Positions 7,198-13,725 of a stretch of DNA of 14,573 nt are shown in pieces; positions within the stretch are counted from its first letter, which is position 1; each line of letters starts with the position of its first letter. Both the position numbers and the translations under genes were made by a program. Source of the DNA: an uncultured Mycoplasmatota bacterium (GTDB lineage Bacteria; Bacillota_I; Bacilli_A; RF39; UBA660); assembly GCA_900546055.1 (NCBI GenBank), contig URBG01000032.1, forward strand, positions 1 to 14,573, read 5' to 3'. The notes below the pieces were generated by a model. The model was not told the origin of the DNA. It ran no database searches and saw nothing but the letters and a program-made list of their open reading frames with translations.

Positions 7198-7771
7198 ATT
7201 TGTCTGATCTTTTTACTAATGGTCTATGACTAGAATTACTAGTTGTTGTTTCTGATTGCGGCATTAAATCATGAGGAGCTTCTTTGCTATTTTCTAGTAG
7301 TGCGATTTCATTTTGTAATTCGGTTATTCTACTATTAACGCCAAAACTATATAATGAAGATATGGCTTGATAGTTTTGATTTTCTGGAGTGACGACCACA
7401 TTTATTGGCTCGGATAACCCATCTCTTAAATCAGTTTTCCACATTGTTTGGACATTTTGGTTTATTTGCACAGTACCAAAATGTTCTAATTGAAAATTAA
7501 TATCTTGCTTAGTAATAGCGATTGTTTCAGAATTACATTCGATAGACAGTTTCCCATTTTTACCAATTGCAAATAAAGTTTTTATATCAACCTCTGGATC
7601 CTTAGACGCCCACAATAATAATTTAGTAATTCTATCTAAGAATAGGCTTTTAGCTTCATTGCGAATTTTCTCATCATCTGTTAATTTAATTACATCGAAA
7701 AAATCACAACTACAATGAAATAAGCTATCTCTGAACATGTCTCGTTGTTCATTTGATGATTTTATAATCAT
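7196..7771 (-). CDS. Conserved or orphan cytoplasmic protein of unknown function
   Basis: 191 aa; I do not recognise a family. No signal peptide or membrane segment is seen. Residues 1-60 look helical and include a CxC (HCSCDF near residues 19-24). The middle (60-130) looks beta-rich (KLSIECNSETIAI, FGTVQINQNV), residues about 145-165 could form a short coiled coil (RITELQNEIALLENSKE), and the Ser/Thr-rich tail looks disordered. ATG start with a clear AAAGGAGGT site. It follows the small membrane protein by 46 bases and is probably last in the operon begun by the GyrI-like gene. Codon use looks like its neighbours, with no sign of recent transfer. Confidence 0.75.
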   Translation of the reverse strand: MIIKSSNEQRDMFRDSLFHCSCDFFDVIKLTDDEKIRNEAKSLFLDRITKLLLWASKDPEVDIKTLFAIGKNGKLSIECNSETIAITKQDINFQLEHFGTVQINQNVQTMWKTDLRDGLSEPINVVVTPENQNYQAISSLYSFGVNSRITELQNEIALLENSKEAPHDLMPQSETTTSNSSHRPLVKRSDK

Positions 7772-7817
7772 TTTTTACCTCCTTTGGTGACCACTGTTAT
7801 ATGTTTTTATAAATTCT

Positions 7818-8060
7818 TTAGTTTTTTTCAGTATATTCAGCATCCATAATTACAGGATTAATTGATTTATTTGATTTTTTACTATATTTTTCTTGTGGCT
7901 TTGGCTTTCTTTTTTGTTTAATCAATTTGTAATATATATAATATATTAGTCCCGCAATTAAAGCAAAAATTACAATATAGAAAAATAGAAAACAAAAAGC
8001 AATAAAAATAGCAATTCCTATGATAACCGCAACTATTTTTTTAATAATGTCTAAATTCAA
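7818..8060 (-). CDS. Small two-helix membrane protein, TTG start
   Basis: 80 aa. Residues about 8-45 are almost wholly hydrophobic and fit one long or two short membrane helices, followed by a Lys/Arg-rich, positively charged stretch (KQKRKPKPQEKYSKKSNK) likely cytoplasmic, and an acidic end VIMDAEYTEKN. The start is TTG with an AAAGGGTG ribosome site at good spacing; no in-frame ATG is better. It sits 25 bases after the GyrI-like gene and probably belongs to its transcript. Function unknown. Confidence 0.75.
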   Translation of the reverse strand: MNLDIIKKIVAVIIGIAIFIAFCFLFFYIVIFALIAGLIYYIYYKLIKQKRKPKPQEKYSKKSNKSINPVIMDAEYTEKN

Positions 8061-8085
8061 TATATCACCCTTTCTTAAATTATAT

Positions 8086-8739
8086 TTATTTTACAGGATG
8101 TCTAATAACAGTTTTTAAATTTTCTGGTTTAGTTCTCCTTGGATCGCCTAAATAAATTTCATGATGTTTTTTTATTTGACCGGTTTCATATGTGTCACCA
8201 ATCGCATCTTTTAAATTATTTTCTTTTATATATTCATTTATTTTATTTATTGACTCTGGCTCTGTATCATAAGGACCAATGTGCATAATTTGCACGCATT
8301 TACCTTCTTTTAAGGTTTCTAATCTGGTTTTTGATAGATTAATATCTGGTTTCTTATTTTTTAATTCTTGGCAGGCCCATTTATATACTTCTTCAGTTAC
8401 AAATTCTGGCTGTCTAATCATTGAAGTCCACTTAAACTCACTTTTATCGGTTATATTTAATCCATCAAAGTTTGTTTTATCTATCCACCATAAGCCTTCT
8501 AGAGGCGGGACAACGTAGTCAAAATATCCTTCTGGGGTATTACCCTTCATTTTACTCATTTTAATGGTAAATGATAAGCCATACAAAATTTCCATAGCTT
8601 CTTTATATTCTTCACTAGTGTTTGGATCACCTTTTCCATCGACCATTATATATGTTATTTCGGGAACATCAATGAAAGTTGGAGTTTTAGGTGGCATATA
8701 TATATCTTTATATTCTTTTTTATAATCTATTTTTTCCAT
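8086..8739 (-). CDS. GyrI-like small-molecule-binding domain protein
   Basis: 217 aa, stand-alone GyrI-like/SOUL-type fold without a DNA-binding domain (COG4832-type). Typical features are the start MEKIDYKKEYKDIY, the early segment PEITYIMVDGKGDPN, the central YFDYVVPPLEGLWW, MIRQPEFVTEEVYKWA, and the second half-repeat CVQIMHIGPYDTEPESINKINEY ending with EIYLGDPRRTKPENLKTVIRHPVK. Such proteins bind hydrophobic or cationic small molecules, and some are hydrolases; the ligand here is unknown. The ATG follows a strong AGGAGGG. First gene of the probable three-gene unit with 7818-8060 and 7196-7771; divergent from the pentapeptide gene. Confidence 0.88.
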   Translation of the reverse strand: MEKIDYKKEYKDIYMPPKTPTFIDVPEITYIMVDGKGDPNTSEEYKEAMEILYGLSFTIKMSKMKGNTPEGYFDYVVPPLEGLWWIDKTNFDGLNITDKSEFKWTSMIRQPEFVTEEVYKWACQELKNKKPDINLSKTRLETLKEGKCVQIMHIGPYDTEPESINKINEYIKENNLKDAIGDTYETGQIKKHHEIYLGDPRRTKPENLKTVIRHPVK

Positions 8740-8764
8740 AAGCTTCCCTCCTAAGGTTACCTAT

Positions 8765-8770
8765 ATTATA
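8765..8770 (-). promoter_or_regulatory. -10 of the GyrI-like operon
   Basis: Minus-strand TGGTATAAT, a perfect extended -10, with a leader of about 20 bases. No good -35 is seen at normal spacing. Confidence 0.7.
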
Positions 8771-8779
8771 CCATGAATA

Positions 8780-8808
8780 TTGATTTAATTATAGTTTTAT
8801 TTTACAAT
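8780..8808 (+). promoter_or_regulatory. Possible promoter of the pentapeptide gene
   Basis: TTGATT (8780-8785), 17-bp spacer, TACAAT (8803-8808). If used, the transcript would begin around 8815, only about 9 bases before the ATG at 8824, and the GGGAG at 8810-8814 would be mostly outside it. This tension makes the call uncertain. Confidence 0.4.
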
Positions 8809-8823
8809 GGGAGTGGTGGTAAA

Positions 8824-9453
8824 ATGATAAACAAAATAATTGGTCCAAAAATTAGTAACTGTTTAGAAAGTACGAATTTTGAAAAATTAAAAGATGAAGA
8901 AGTAATTACCGGCTTTTATTTTAAAAATGAAGTGATTGAATTTGACATTGATAAATATTTAGAAATAAACGGATGTTTTTTTGAAAATTGTCAATTTATA
9001 AATTTCAATTCTAATTTGCATTTAACTGATGTGGTTTTTAAAACTTGTGATTTATCAAATATGAAATTATATGAAGGCAGTTTTACAAGGTGTAGTTTTA
9101 AAGAATGCCGTCTCATGGGTGGCAATATAGTTGATGCTTTTTTAGAGAATGTTTTATTTGAAGATTGTTTATTAACTTATATCAATATTTTTAATACTAA
9201 AGTTAAAAACGTTAATTTTAAAGATTGTGATTTAAAAGATAGTTCATTTAAAGTAGAATATAAAAATTTGAATTTTGATTGTTGCAATTTAGCAAATTCA
9301 GAATTTCAAGAAATGGAAATGAAAGATATTGATTTAGCAAATTCTGACATTAAAGGAATTGCATTAAATCCTAGAAAAATAAATGGAATGATTGTAAATA
9401 GTGAGCAAGCTTTAGCGATGGCGTTAATGCTTGGTATTGTAATTAAAGACTAG
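8824..9453 (+). CDS. Pentapeptide-repeat protein
   Basis: 209 aa from the ATG at 8824. Most of the protein is pentapeptide repeats of the F/L-x-x-C/N/D type (FENCQF, FKTCDL, FTRCSFKECRL, FEDCLL, FKDCDLKDSSF, FDCCNLANSEF), which fold as a square right-handed beta-helix. The end INGMIVNSEQALAMALMLGIVIKD is typical of YjbI/Qnr-like proteins of Firmicutes. Some family members protect DNA gyrase from quinolones; nothing here shows that this one does. An in-frame ATG at 8773 would add 17 residues but has no ribosome site, whereas 8824 follows GGGAGTGGTGG. The only complete plus-strand gene in the window. Confidence 0.87.
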   Translation: MINKIIGPKISNCLESTNFEKLKDEEVITGFYFKNEVIEFDIDKYLEINGCFFENCQFINFNSNLHLTDVVFKTCDLSNMKLYEGSFTRCSFKECRLMGGNIVDAFLENVLFEDCLLTYINIFNTKVKNVNFKDCDLKDSSFKVEYKNLNFDCCNLANSEFQEMEMKDIDLANSDIKGIALNPRKINGMIVNSEQALAMALMLGIVIKD

Positions 9454-9468
9454 ATAATGGTCTTTTTT
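9445..9468 (+). terminator. Terminator of the pentapeptide gene
   Basis: AAAGACTA - GATAA - TGGTCTTT (one T-G pair) followed by T's. The TAG stop (9451-9453) spans the end of the 5' arm and the loop. Confidence 0.75.
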
Positions 9469-9472
9469 CAAT

Positions 9473-9508
9473 AAAAAAAAGATTTTGGAAATTATCCAAA
9501 AAATCTTT
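9473..9508 (-). terminator. Terminator of the HD-ndk operon
   Basis: Minus-strand stem AAAGATTTTTTGGA / TCCAAAATCTTT with a two-base bulge, loop TAATT, then a T-run. The ndk TAA stop (9494-9492) is in the loop. Confidence 0.88.
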
Positions 9509-9890
9509 TTATTTCGATTTCAGCGTTTTCTACTGAATCTGAACCATGAATTATATTTTCGCCTTTACTATTAGCTAAGTCGCCTCTAATAGTTCCAGCT
9601 TCAGCTTCTAATGAATCAGTAGGACCCATTAATTTTCTCATTGAATCCACAACACCATTACCTTCAACTACCATTCCAACTACTGGTCCAGATGTCATAT
9701 ATTCTAATATTTCTGGGAAGAATGGTTTGTCAGCGATATGAGCATAATGTTCTCTTAACACTTCCTCTGTTAGGTTCATCATTTTCATATCAGTTATTTT
9801 AAAATTTTTCTTTTCAATTCTAGTTATAATTTCTCCAATTAAACCTCTTTGATAAGCATCAGGTTTAGTCATTATATAAGTTCTTTCCAT
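9492..9890 (-). CDS. ndk: Nucleoside diphosphate kinase
   Basis: Transfers the gamma-phosphate of ATP to nucleoside diphosphates through a phospho-histidine, balancing the NTP/dNTP pools. 132 aa, slightly shorter than the usual 135-150. The active-site motif NIIHGSDS carries His115. Other family segments are TKPDAYQRGLIGEII, the nucleotide-site region MGPTDSLEAEAGTIRGDLA, and the C-terminal EIKRFF. The ATG has an AGGAGG site that overlaps the stop codon of the upstream HD gene (11-base gap), so the two are co-transcribed and probably translationally coupled. Confidence 0.97.
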   Translation of the reverse strand: MERTYIMTKPDAYQRGLIGEIITRIEKKNFKITDMKMMNLTEEVLREHYAHIADKPFFPEILEYMTSGPVVGMVVEGNGVVDSMRKLMGPTDSLEAEAGTIRGDLANSKGENIIHGSDSVENAEIEIKRFFG

Positions 9891-9901
9891 GTTCTATCCT
9901 C

Positions 9902-10405
9902 CTATTTTACAAATCCTAGCATGAATAATAATATAATATTATACGCATATTTAAGTTGAAATTTAAATTTCAATGATAGTTCATTTACTGCAACAACTTT
10001 GTCGACAGTACTAACAATCCATGATTCCATATATTTTGGAACTGAAATGTTTATTGGGAACATATGACTTCTAATCATATCTTCTTCTTTTTTGCTCAAA
10101 GTAAATTGCGATTTAGCGGTTTCAACAGCTTGTTTTGGATGAACAAAGGTTGAAATAAATTTCTCTTTGCCATCTCTATCCTCTGGGCTTAAGAAGAAAT
10201 CATGTAATAGACCGCCTCTAGCGGTCCCTACGTAATCTAAATGCAATGCCTTGGCAACTTTGTATGAATAATAAGAAACTCTAACAGAATGGTCAAATCT
10301 AGTTATCCCATGATGTTCGATGTTTTTTATCTTATTAAATTCATCGTTATCTAATATATTCTTAACAATTTTCATGTATTCTAAGTCTTGCGTTTGAATG
10401 TCCAT
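9902..10405 (-). CDS. HD-domain hydrolase (putative phosphohydrolase)
   Basis: 167 aa. It shows the metal-binding pattern of HD phosphohydrolases: His39 (RFDHSVRVS), His68-Asp69 (GGLLHDFF), His89 (FVHPKQA), His114 (IRSHMFP) and Asp135 (STVDKVVAV). Two extra His between HD and the last Asp resemble the HDIG/six-ligand types that act on nucleotides or phosphoesters. The last ~15 residues are hydrophobic (YNIILLFMLGFV), perhaps a membrane-associating tail. ATG start with GAGGTG. First gene of the operon with ndk, consistent with a nucleotide-related role, but the substrate is unknown. Confidence 0.85.
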   Translation of the reverse strand: MDIQTQDLEYMKIVKNILDNDEFNKIKNIEHHGITRFDHSVRVSYYSYKVAKALHLDYVGTARGGLLHDFFLSPEDRDGKEKFISTFVHPKQAVETAKSQFTLSKKEEDMIRSHMFPINISVPKYMESWIVSTVDKVVAVNELSLKFKFQLKYAYNIILLFMLGFVK

Positions 10406-10433
10406 ATATATTTTTCACCTCAAGTACTTTGCC

Positions 10434-10462
10434 ATTATAGCATATTTTTTTAAAAATTTCAA
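10434..10462 (-). promoter_or_regulatory. Promoter of the HD-ndk operon
   Basis: Minus-strand -35 TTGAAA (10462-10457), 17-bp spacer, perfect -10 TATAAT (10439-10434) with upstream TGC (extended -10). The -35 nearly abuts the stop of the DUF3048 gene, which has no obvious terminator, so read-through is possible. Confidence 0.85.
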
Positions 10463-10464
10463 AT

Positions 10465-11529
10465 TTATTGTTCAGTGCTTTCTTCCGGCTCATTTCCCTC
10501 AATTGTTAGGGTTTCGCCCATTGGTTGAATTTGAATAAATGTATTTCCATCATTTACCTTTATTTCTTTACCAGAACTCTTATATTTATAGACAGTTTGA
10601 CTAGAACGGCTGCTCTTTTCCCAAGTTATTGGAACAGCATAGCCATCGGTAATAAAGTATCCTTCTCCAGACCCAATATTACTAAGTTTTTGTCTTCCAT
10701 ATGAGTCATAAGCACTGCTTTCAATTGGTGTGATGATAATATTTTTCGCAGTATATTGTTTACCGGTTACTGCATCTTTATGAGCAGTTCCTGACATTGT
10801 TCTTAAATATACTTTGTTTTCAGCATCATATTCATAACTTGTATCTGTATAATATGAATATTTTATATAAACTTTATCGGCTTTTTTAGCGCCCTCTTTA
10901 TTTTTTAAGCTGATTTCATCCACACTATATTTTAGTAACAAATCTTTATTTGTATCACGATCATAGCCTTGTTTTTTAGCATAATCATTAATTTTTTCCA
11001 TACTAGTAAACACTGTATGTTCTGTAGCTTTATTTAAGCTCTTATCGCGCCAGAAAACGCTTGAAGCAGTTAAACCATTAATGTTGTCTACATCTAGTGA
11101 AGCAATATCAGATTTAGCTTGATCACTCCAACCATAATGAACATAGATAGCATCATTTTCTAAAGCGTAGTCCAAGTAATATGGTCTTGCACTTCTAACT
11201 GAGCCAATTTTAGCGGTATCTTGGTCTTTAAAAAGTGCCATCATTCTGGTAATACCACCTTCAGCTACTATTTCATAAGTAATATAAGCATCTTGTAATC
11301 CAGCATGAGGCCAAGCTTGATGATTATTATTAATCATAACTGCCACTGGTCTAGTCTTTGAATTTTCATCGACAATTTTTAATTTTTTAGTTATTTTTTT
11401 CTCTATTTCTTTTTTCACGTCTTTATGAGTTGATAAATAATAAAACGCGCCTCCACCTAGCAAGAGAATTACTAACAATAAAACTAACAATATTTTTCTT
11501 TTTTTCTTCTTATTTTTTCTTTTAGCCAT
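10465..11529 (-). CDS. DUF3048 domain protein (YerB-like), membrane anchored
   Basis: 354 aa. Residues 1-12 are strongly basic, residues about 13-32 form a membrane segment without a lipobox Cys, and the rest is extracytoplasmic. From residue 59 it has the DUF3048 signature: RPVAVMINN, AWPHAGLQDAYITYEIVAEGGITRMMALF, IGSVRSARPYYLDYA, then the C-terminal subdomain from about 235 with a GEGYFITDGYAVPITWEKSS region. B. subtilis YerB is the known relative; its function is not established. ATG start with GGAAG upstream. It lies 109 bases downstream of the NAGPA-type gene with its own -10 element. Confidence 0.9.
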   Translation of the reverse strand: MAKRKNKKKKRKILLVLLLVILLLGGGAFYYLSTHKDVKKEIEKKITKKLKIVDENSKTRPVAVMINNNHQAWPHAGLQDAYITYEIVAEGGITRMMALFKDQDTAKIGSVRSARPYYLDYALENDAIYVHYGWSDQAKSDIASLDVDNINGLTASSVFWRDKSLNKATEHTVFTSMEKINDYAKKQGYDRDTNKDLLLKYSVDEISLKNKEGAKKADKVYIKYSYYTDTSYEYDAENKVYLRTMSGTAHKDAVTGKQYTAKNIIITPIESSAYDSYGRQKLSNIGSGEGYFITDGYAVPITWEKSSRSSQTVYKYKSSGKEIKVNDGNTFIQIQPMGETLTIEGNEPEESTEQ

Positions 11530-11551
11530 AATACACTTCCTTCTATTTTAG

Positions 11552-11557
11552 ATTATA
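11552..11557 (-). promoter_or_regulatory. -10 of the DUF3048 gene
   Basis: Minus-strand TGATATAAT, an extended perfect -10, about 22 bases before the start. No good -35 is seen. Confidence 0.55.
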
Positions 11558-11584
11558 TCAAAACTTAAAGCATATTACTTCAGA

Positions 11585-11603
11585 AATCATTTAAAAAATG
11601 ATT
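11585..11603. terminator. Weak hairpin in the NAGPA-DUF3048 gap
   Basis: AATCATTT - AAA - AAATGATT, an 8-bp AT-rich stem without a T-tract on the minus strand. It could be a weak terminator or mRNA end-stabilising element; apart from this and the -10 I see nothing in the 109-base gap. Confidence 0.35.
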
Positions 11604-11638
11604 GTCATTGTAAATATATGTCTATCAAATAATTTTTA

Positions 11639-12712
11639 TTAATTAGTAACAATCCAAGCATTAGGAATAGCTCTAGTTTTATTTTGACCACTACTATTAA
11701 TTGGTTTATTAACTAATTCATTATTGATAACTAGCCCTGATGAAGTTCCACCATCTAAGTTAGCAGCATTATATGCGCCATATTTCAAAAGGATTTCAGT
11801 TAAATCGCCCATGTCCGATCCAGCAATTCCATGAACATAATCTCGTCCGTCCATAACAAGGAACAGTACTATTCCATCTTTTCTTTGCGCTATGGCACTT
11901 CTTGGAGCTGTACCCCAACCGCCATTTCCTTTTATAAAGGCTGGCTTGCCATTAACGATTAAGAATGGTCCGAAATCAACTGCATCTCTAATCCCAGCTT
12001 TTAAGGCCTCTTCTCCATTAATTTTGGATAAGATTAAAGTGTTGTTTTTATCGAAACCAATAATCCCGCCATTCATACCTAACCGAGATTGACTACTAAC
12101 TAATTTACCATTTTGAATAACTACACCGTGGGGAATTCCACCATTACTATTATGATTTGGATCGATAAAGCCACTGGCATTCATGGCAATAACTGCATTA
12201 TTGTTTTTAGCGATAGTTGTAATCATTTGTCCTTGCTTGCCCATATTAGTTGCTGTCCCAATTTTAACTTTACTAGGATCGTATATAGCAATTAAATAAC
12301 CTCTTTGTCCTTCTTCTTCAATATTTATAAGTTTGTAAAGGTTATTTCCAGGATCTTTGGTTAAAATTTCTTTATCATATTTATTTAAAAACATTTTATT
12401 ACTAGTTGTATAATCAACTAAATTAACTTGTGCTGTATCAGTACTTTCCCCTGTTTCTTTAACATAATTTTGATTTAATACTTCTTCAATTGTCTTATCA
12501 TCATAAAACCAAGTAGCTAAATACTGATGACTCATGGTGGTCATAGCGGTTGTTATTAGCCAGTTTCTAAAGGTATTCCATGGTCCATACAATAGGAATG
12601 CGAATGATGAAATAAAAACTACAATAAGGGCAAAAACACTGATAATAATTTTTTTATGTGATTTTTTCTTTTTAGGAATATCAATGGTTAATATTTCTAT
12701 TTCACTGTTCAT
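11639..12712 (-). CDS. Membrane-anchored phosphodiester glycosidase (NAGPA domain) protein
   Basis: 357 aa from the ATG at 12712. A longer reading from 12781 would overlap the upstream gene by 80 bases and has no advantage; the 12712 ATG has AGAGGAAAG just upstream and overlaps that gene by 11 bases. After a basic cytoplasmic stretch there is one membrane segment (about residues 21-42), then the extracytoplasmic domain. From about 140 it shows NAGPA/COG4632 motifs: AVIAMNASGFID, GGIPHGVVIQNGKLV, DFGPFLIVNG, APRSAIAQ and NAANLDGGTSSGL. Such enzymes remove GlcNAc-1-phosphodiester-type caps, and in bacteria many are coded with surface polysaccharide genes. The substrate here is unknown. No polysaccharide synthesis genes are in view. 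Confidence 0.9.
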   Translation of the reverse strand: MNSEIEILTIDIPKKKKSHKKIIISVFALIVVFISSFAFLLYGPWNTFRNWLITTAMTTMSHQYLATWFYDDKTIEEVLNQNYVKETGESTDTAQVNLVDYTTSNKMFLNKYDKEILTKDPGNNLYKLINIEEEGQRGYLIAIYDPSKVKIGTATNMGKQGQMITTIAKNNNAVIAMNASGFIDPNHNSNGGIPHGVVIQNGKLVSSQSRLGMNGGIIGFDKNNTLILSKINGEEALKAGIRDAVDFGPFLIVNGKPAFIKGNGGWGTAPRSAIAQRKDGIVLFLVMDGRDYVHGIAGSDMGDLTEILLKYGAYNAANLDGGTSSGLVINNELVNKPINSSGQNKTRAIPNAWIVTN

Positions 12713-13280
12713 TAGTACTTTCCTCTTTTCCAAAATATTCTCCATCTTTATCAAAATCGATGTAATCTTTGTAAACAACAAATTTTGCTTTATTTAGTTT
12801 GCCGTAATTATATCCGCCTTCAGTTACCCAGGTGTTATATTCATCTACGGTTTTATTGTAACCTTTTATATCAGTTATATAATAATTCATGGCTGCCTCA
12901 TAGTTAGCTTTAAATGTTGTACATTTACTATTAACGTTAACGTCTGCAAATTTAACGATGCAATTATCTTTTAAAACTTTACTACTATCCTCAACTTTTT
13001 GGATAGATTTTTCGTAATTAGTAATGAAACTATTCCAGTCATTATATTTACTAGCAAATTCTTCAAGAAATGTGTTTTCGCGATATTTATAATAATTTTC
13101 ACGAATCTTCGCGAAATCCTGAATTGAAGTATTGAAAGTTTCGTAGGCCGTTAATATTTCATCCATCTTTTCTTCAGTTATTTCTTGATCTTGTTTAACG
13201 CTGGTGACTAATCGATAAACACCAAAAGCTGCTACCAAAAAAATGATAGTAACAATGGTTATTATGATTTTTTTCTTCAT
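12702..13280 (-). CDS. Membrane-anchored helical extracytoplasmic protein, unknown function
   Basis: 192 aa. N-terminal anchor or uncleaved signal (MKKKIIITIVTIIFLVAAFG), then a mostly helical, charged and aromatic-rich region (residues 30-170) with two Cys (107 and 120) that could form a disulfide outside the membrane. Near the end, YIDFDKDGEYFGKEE resembles a calcium-binding DxDxDG loop, though not a complete EF-hand. ATG start with an AAGGGAG site. Its 3' end overlaps the NAGPA gene by 11 bases, so the two are translated together and probably work together. I do not recognise a family. Confidence 0.82.
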   Translation of the reverse strand: MKKKIIITIVTIIFLVAAFGVYRLVTSVKQDQEITEEKMDEILTAYETFNTSIQDFAKIRENYYKYRENTFLEEFASKYNDWNSFITNYEKSIQKVEDSSKVLKDNCIVKFADVNVNSKCTTFKANYEAAMNYYITDIKGYNKTVDEYNTWVTEGGYNYGKLNKAKFVVYKDYIDFDKDGEYFGKEESTNEQ

Positions 13281-13312
13281 TTAGTACAACTCCCTTTTAC
13301 TATTCTTTTATT

Positions 13313-13341
13313 AATATATCAAATATCAAAAAAAATGTAAA
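13313..13341 (-). promoter_or_regulatory. Promoter of the helical protein-NAGPA operon
   Basis: Minus-strand -35 TTTACA (13341-13336), 17-bp spacer, -10 TATATT (13318-13313). The -35 lies in the 3' arm of the upstream terminator hairpin. The area is very AT-rich, so a chance match is possible. Confidence 0.55.
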
Positions 13342-13370
13342 TATTTGTCGAAAGATTTACATTTTTTATA
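13328..13370. terminator. Terminator after the lipoprotein gene
   Basis: Arms AATGTAAAT and ATTTACATT, extended by A/T tracts on both sides, with an ATTTGTCGAAAG loop. Followed by T8 on the minus strand; symmetric enough to work in both directions. Confidence 0.85.
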
Positions 13371-13376
13371 TCATAT

Positions 13377-13724
13377 TTAATTATAAATTTTGTATTTTAT
13401 TTCTGCGGTTGATGAATATTTTTCATTTGATGTTATTTTTATTGATGTTGAAGTTCCCTTCTTAGAGTTAATTTTTGTATCTTTCTTTATAGTAGCTATT
13501 TCTTTGGAACTACTATCATATAAAATTGCCTCTATTTTATTTATATTAACATCATCATTATCGTTGTTCTTTATTATAGCATTGATTTCTGTTCCACTAT
13601 CATTAATATTAAAAGTATCTGTAGCAATAGTTATTTTATTGTTTTTTATTTCACTTTGATGATCATTGGCACTGCACCCACTTGCTGCTAAGACTATTAT
13701 TAAAATTATAATTATTTTTTTCAT
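13377..13724 (-). CDS. Small lipoprotein, FxLYD-like
   Basis: 115 aa. The N-terminus MKKIIIILIIVLAASGC is a short lipoprotein signal with Cys17 as the likely lipidated residue (ASGC; Ala at -3 is less common than Leu). The mature part is about 98 residues, Asn/Asp/Lys-rich and beta-like, with a pattern like FxLYD/Ig-type extracellular domains (EINAIIKNNDNDDVNINKIEAILYD, then KKGTSTSIKI). It starts one base after the stop of the fibre-like gene and uses an AGAAGGA site inside that gene's last codons, so it is translationally linked to it. Function unknown. Confidence 0.82.
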   Translation of the reverse strand: MKKIIIILIIVLAASGCSANDHQSEIKNNKITIATDTFNINDSGTEINAIIKNNDNDDVNINKIEAILYDSSSKEIATIKKDTKINSKKGTSTSIKITSNEKYSSTAEIKYKIYN

Positions 13725-13725
13725 A

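Noticed and set aside
8773..9453. Longer pentapeptide protein starting at 8773
   Set aside because: No ribosome site stands before this ATG, and the extra 17 residues overlap the promoter region and do not look like family sequence. The ATG at 8824 has a purine-rich site.
11639..12781. Longer NAGPA protein starting at 12781
   Set aside because: It would overlap the upstream gene by 80 bases; the ATG at 12712 has a better ribosome site and gives the normal basic-then-membrane N-terminus.
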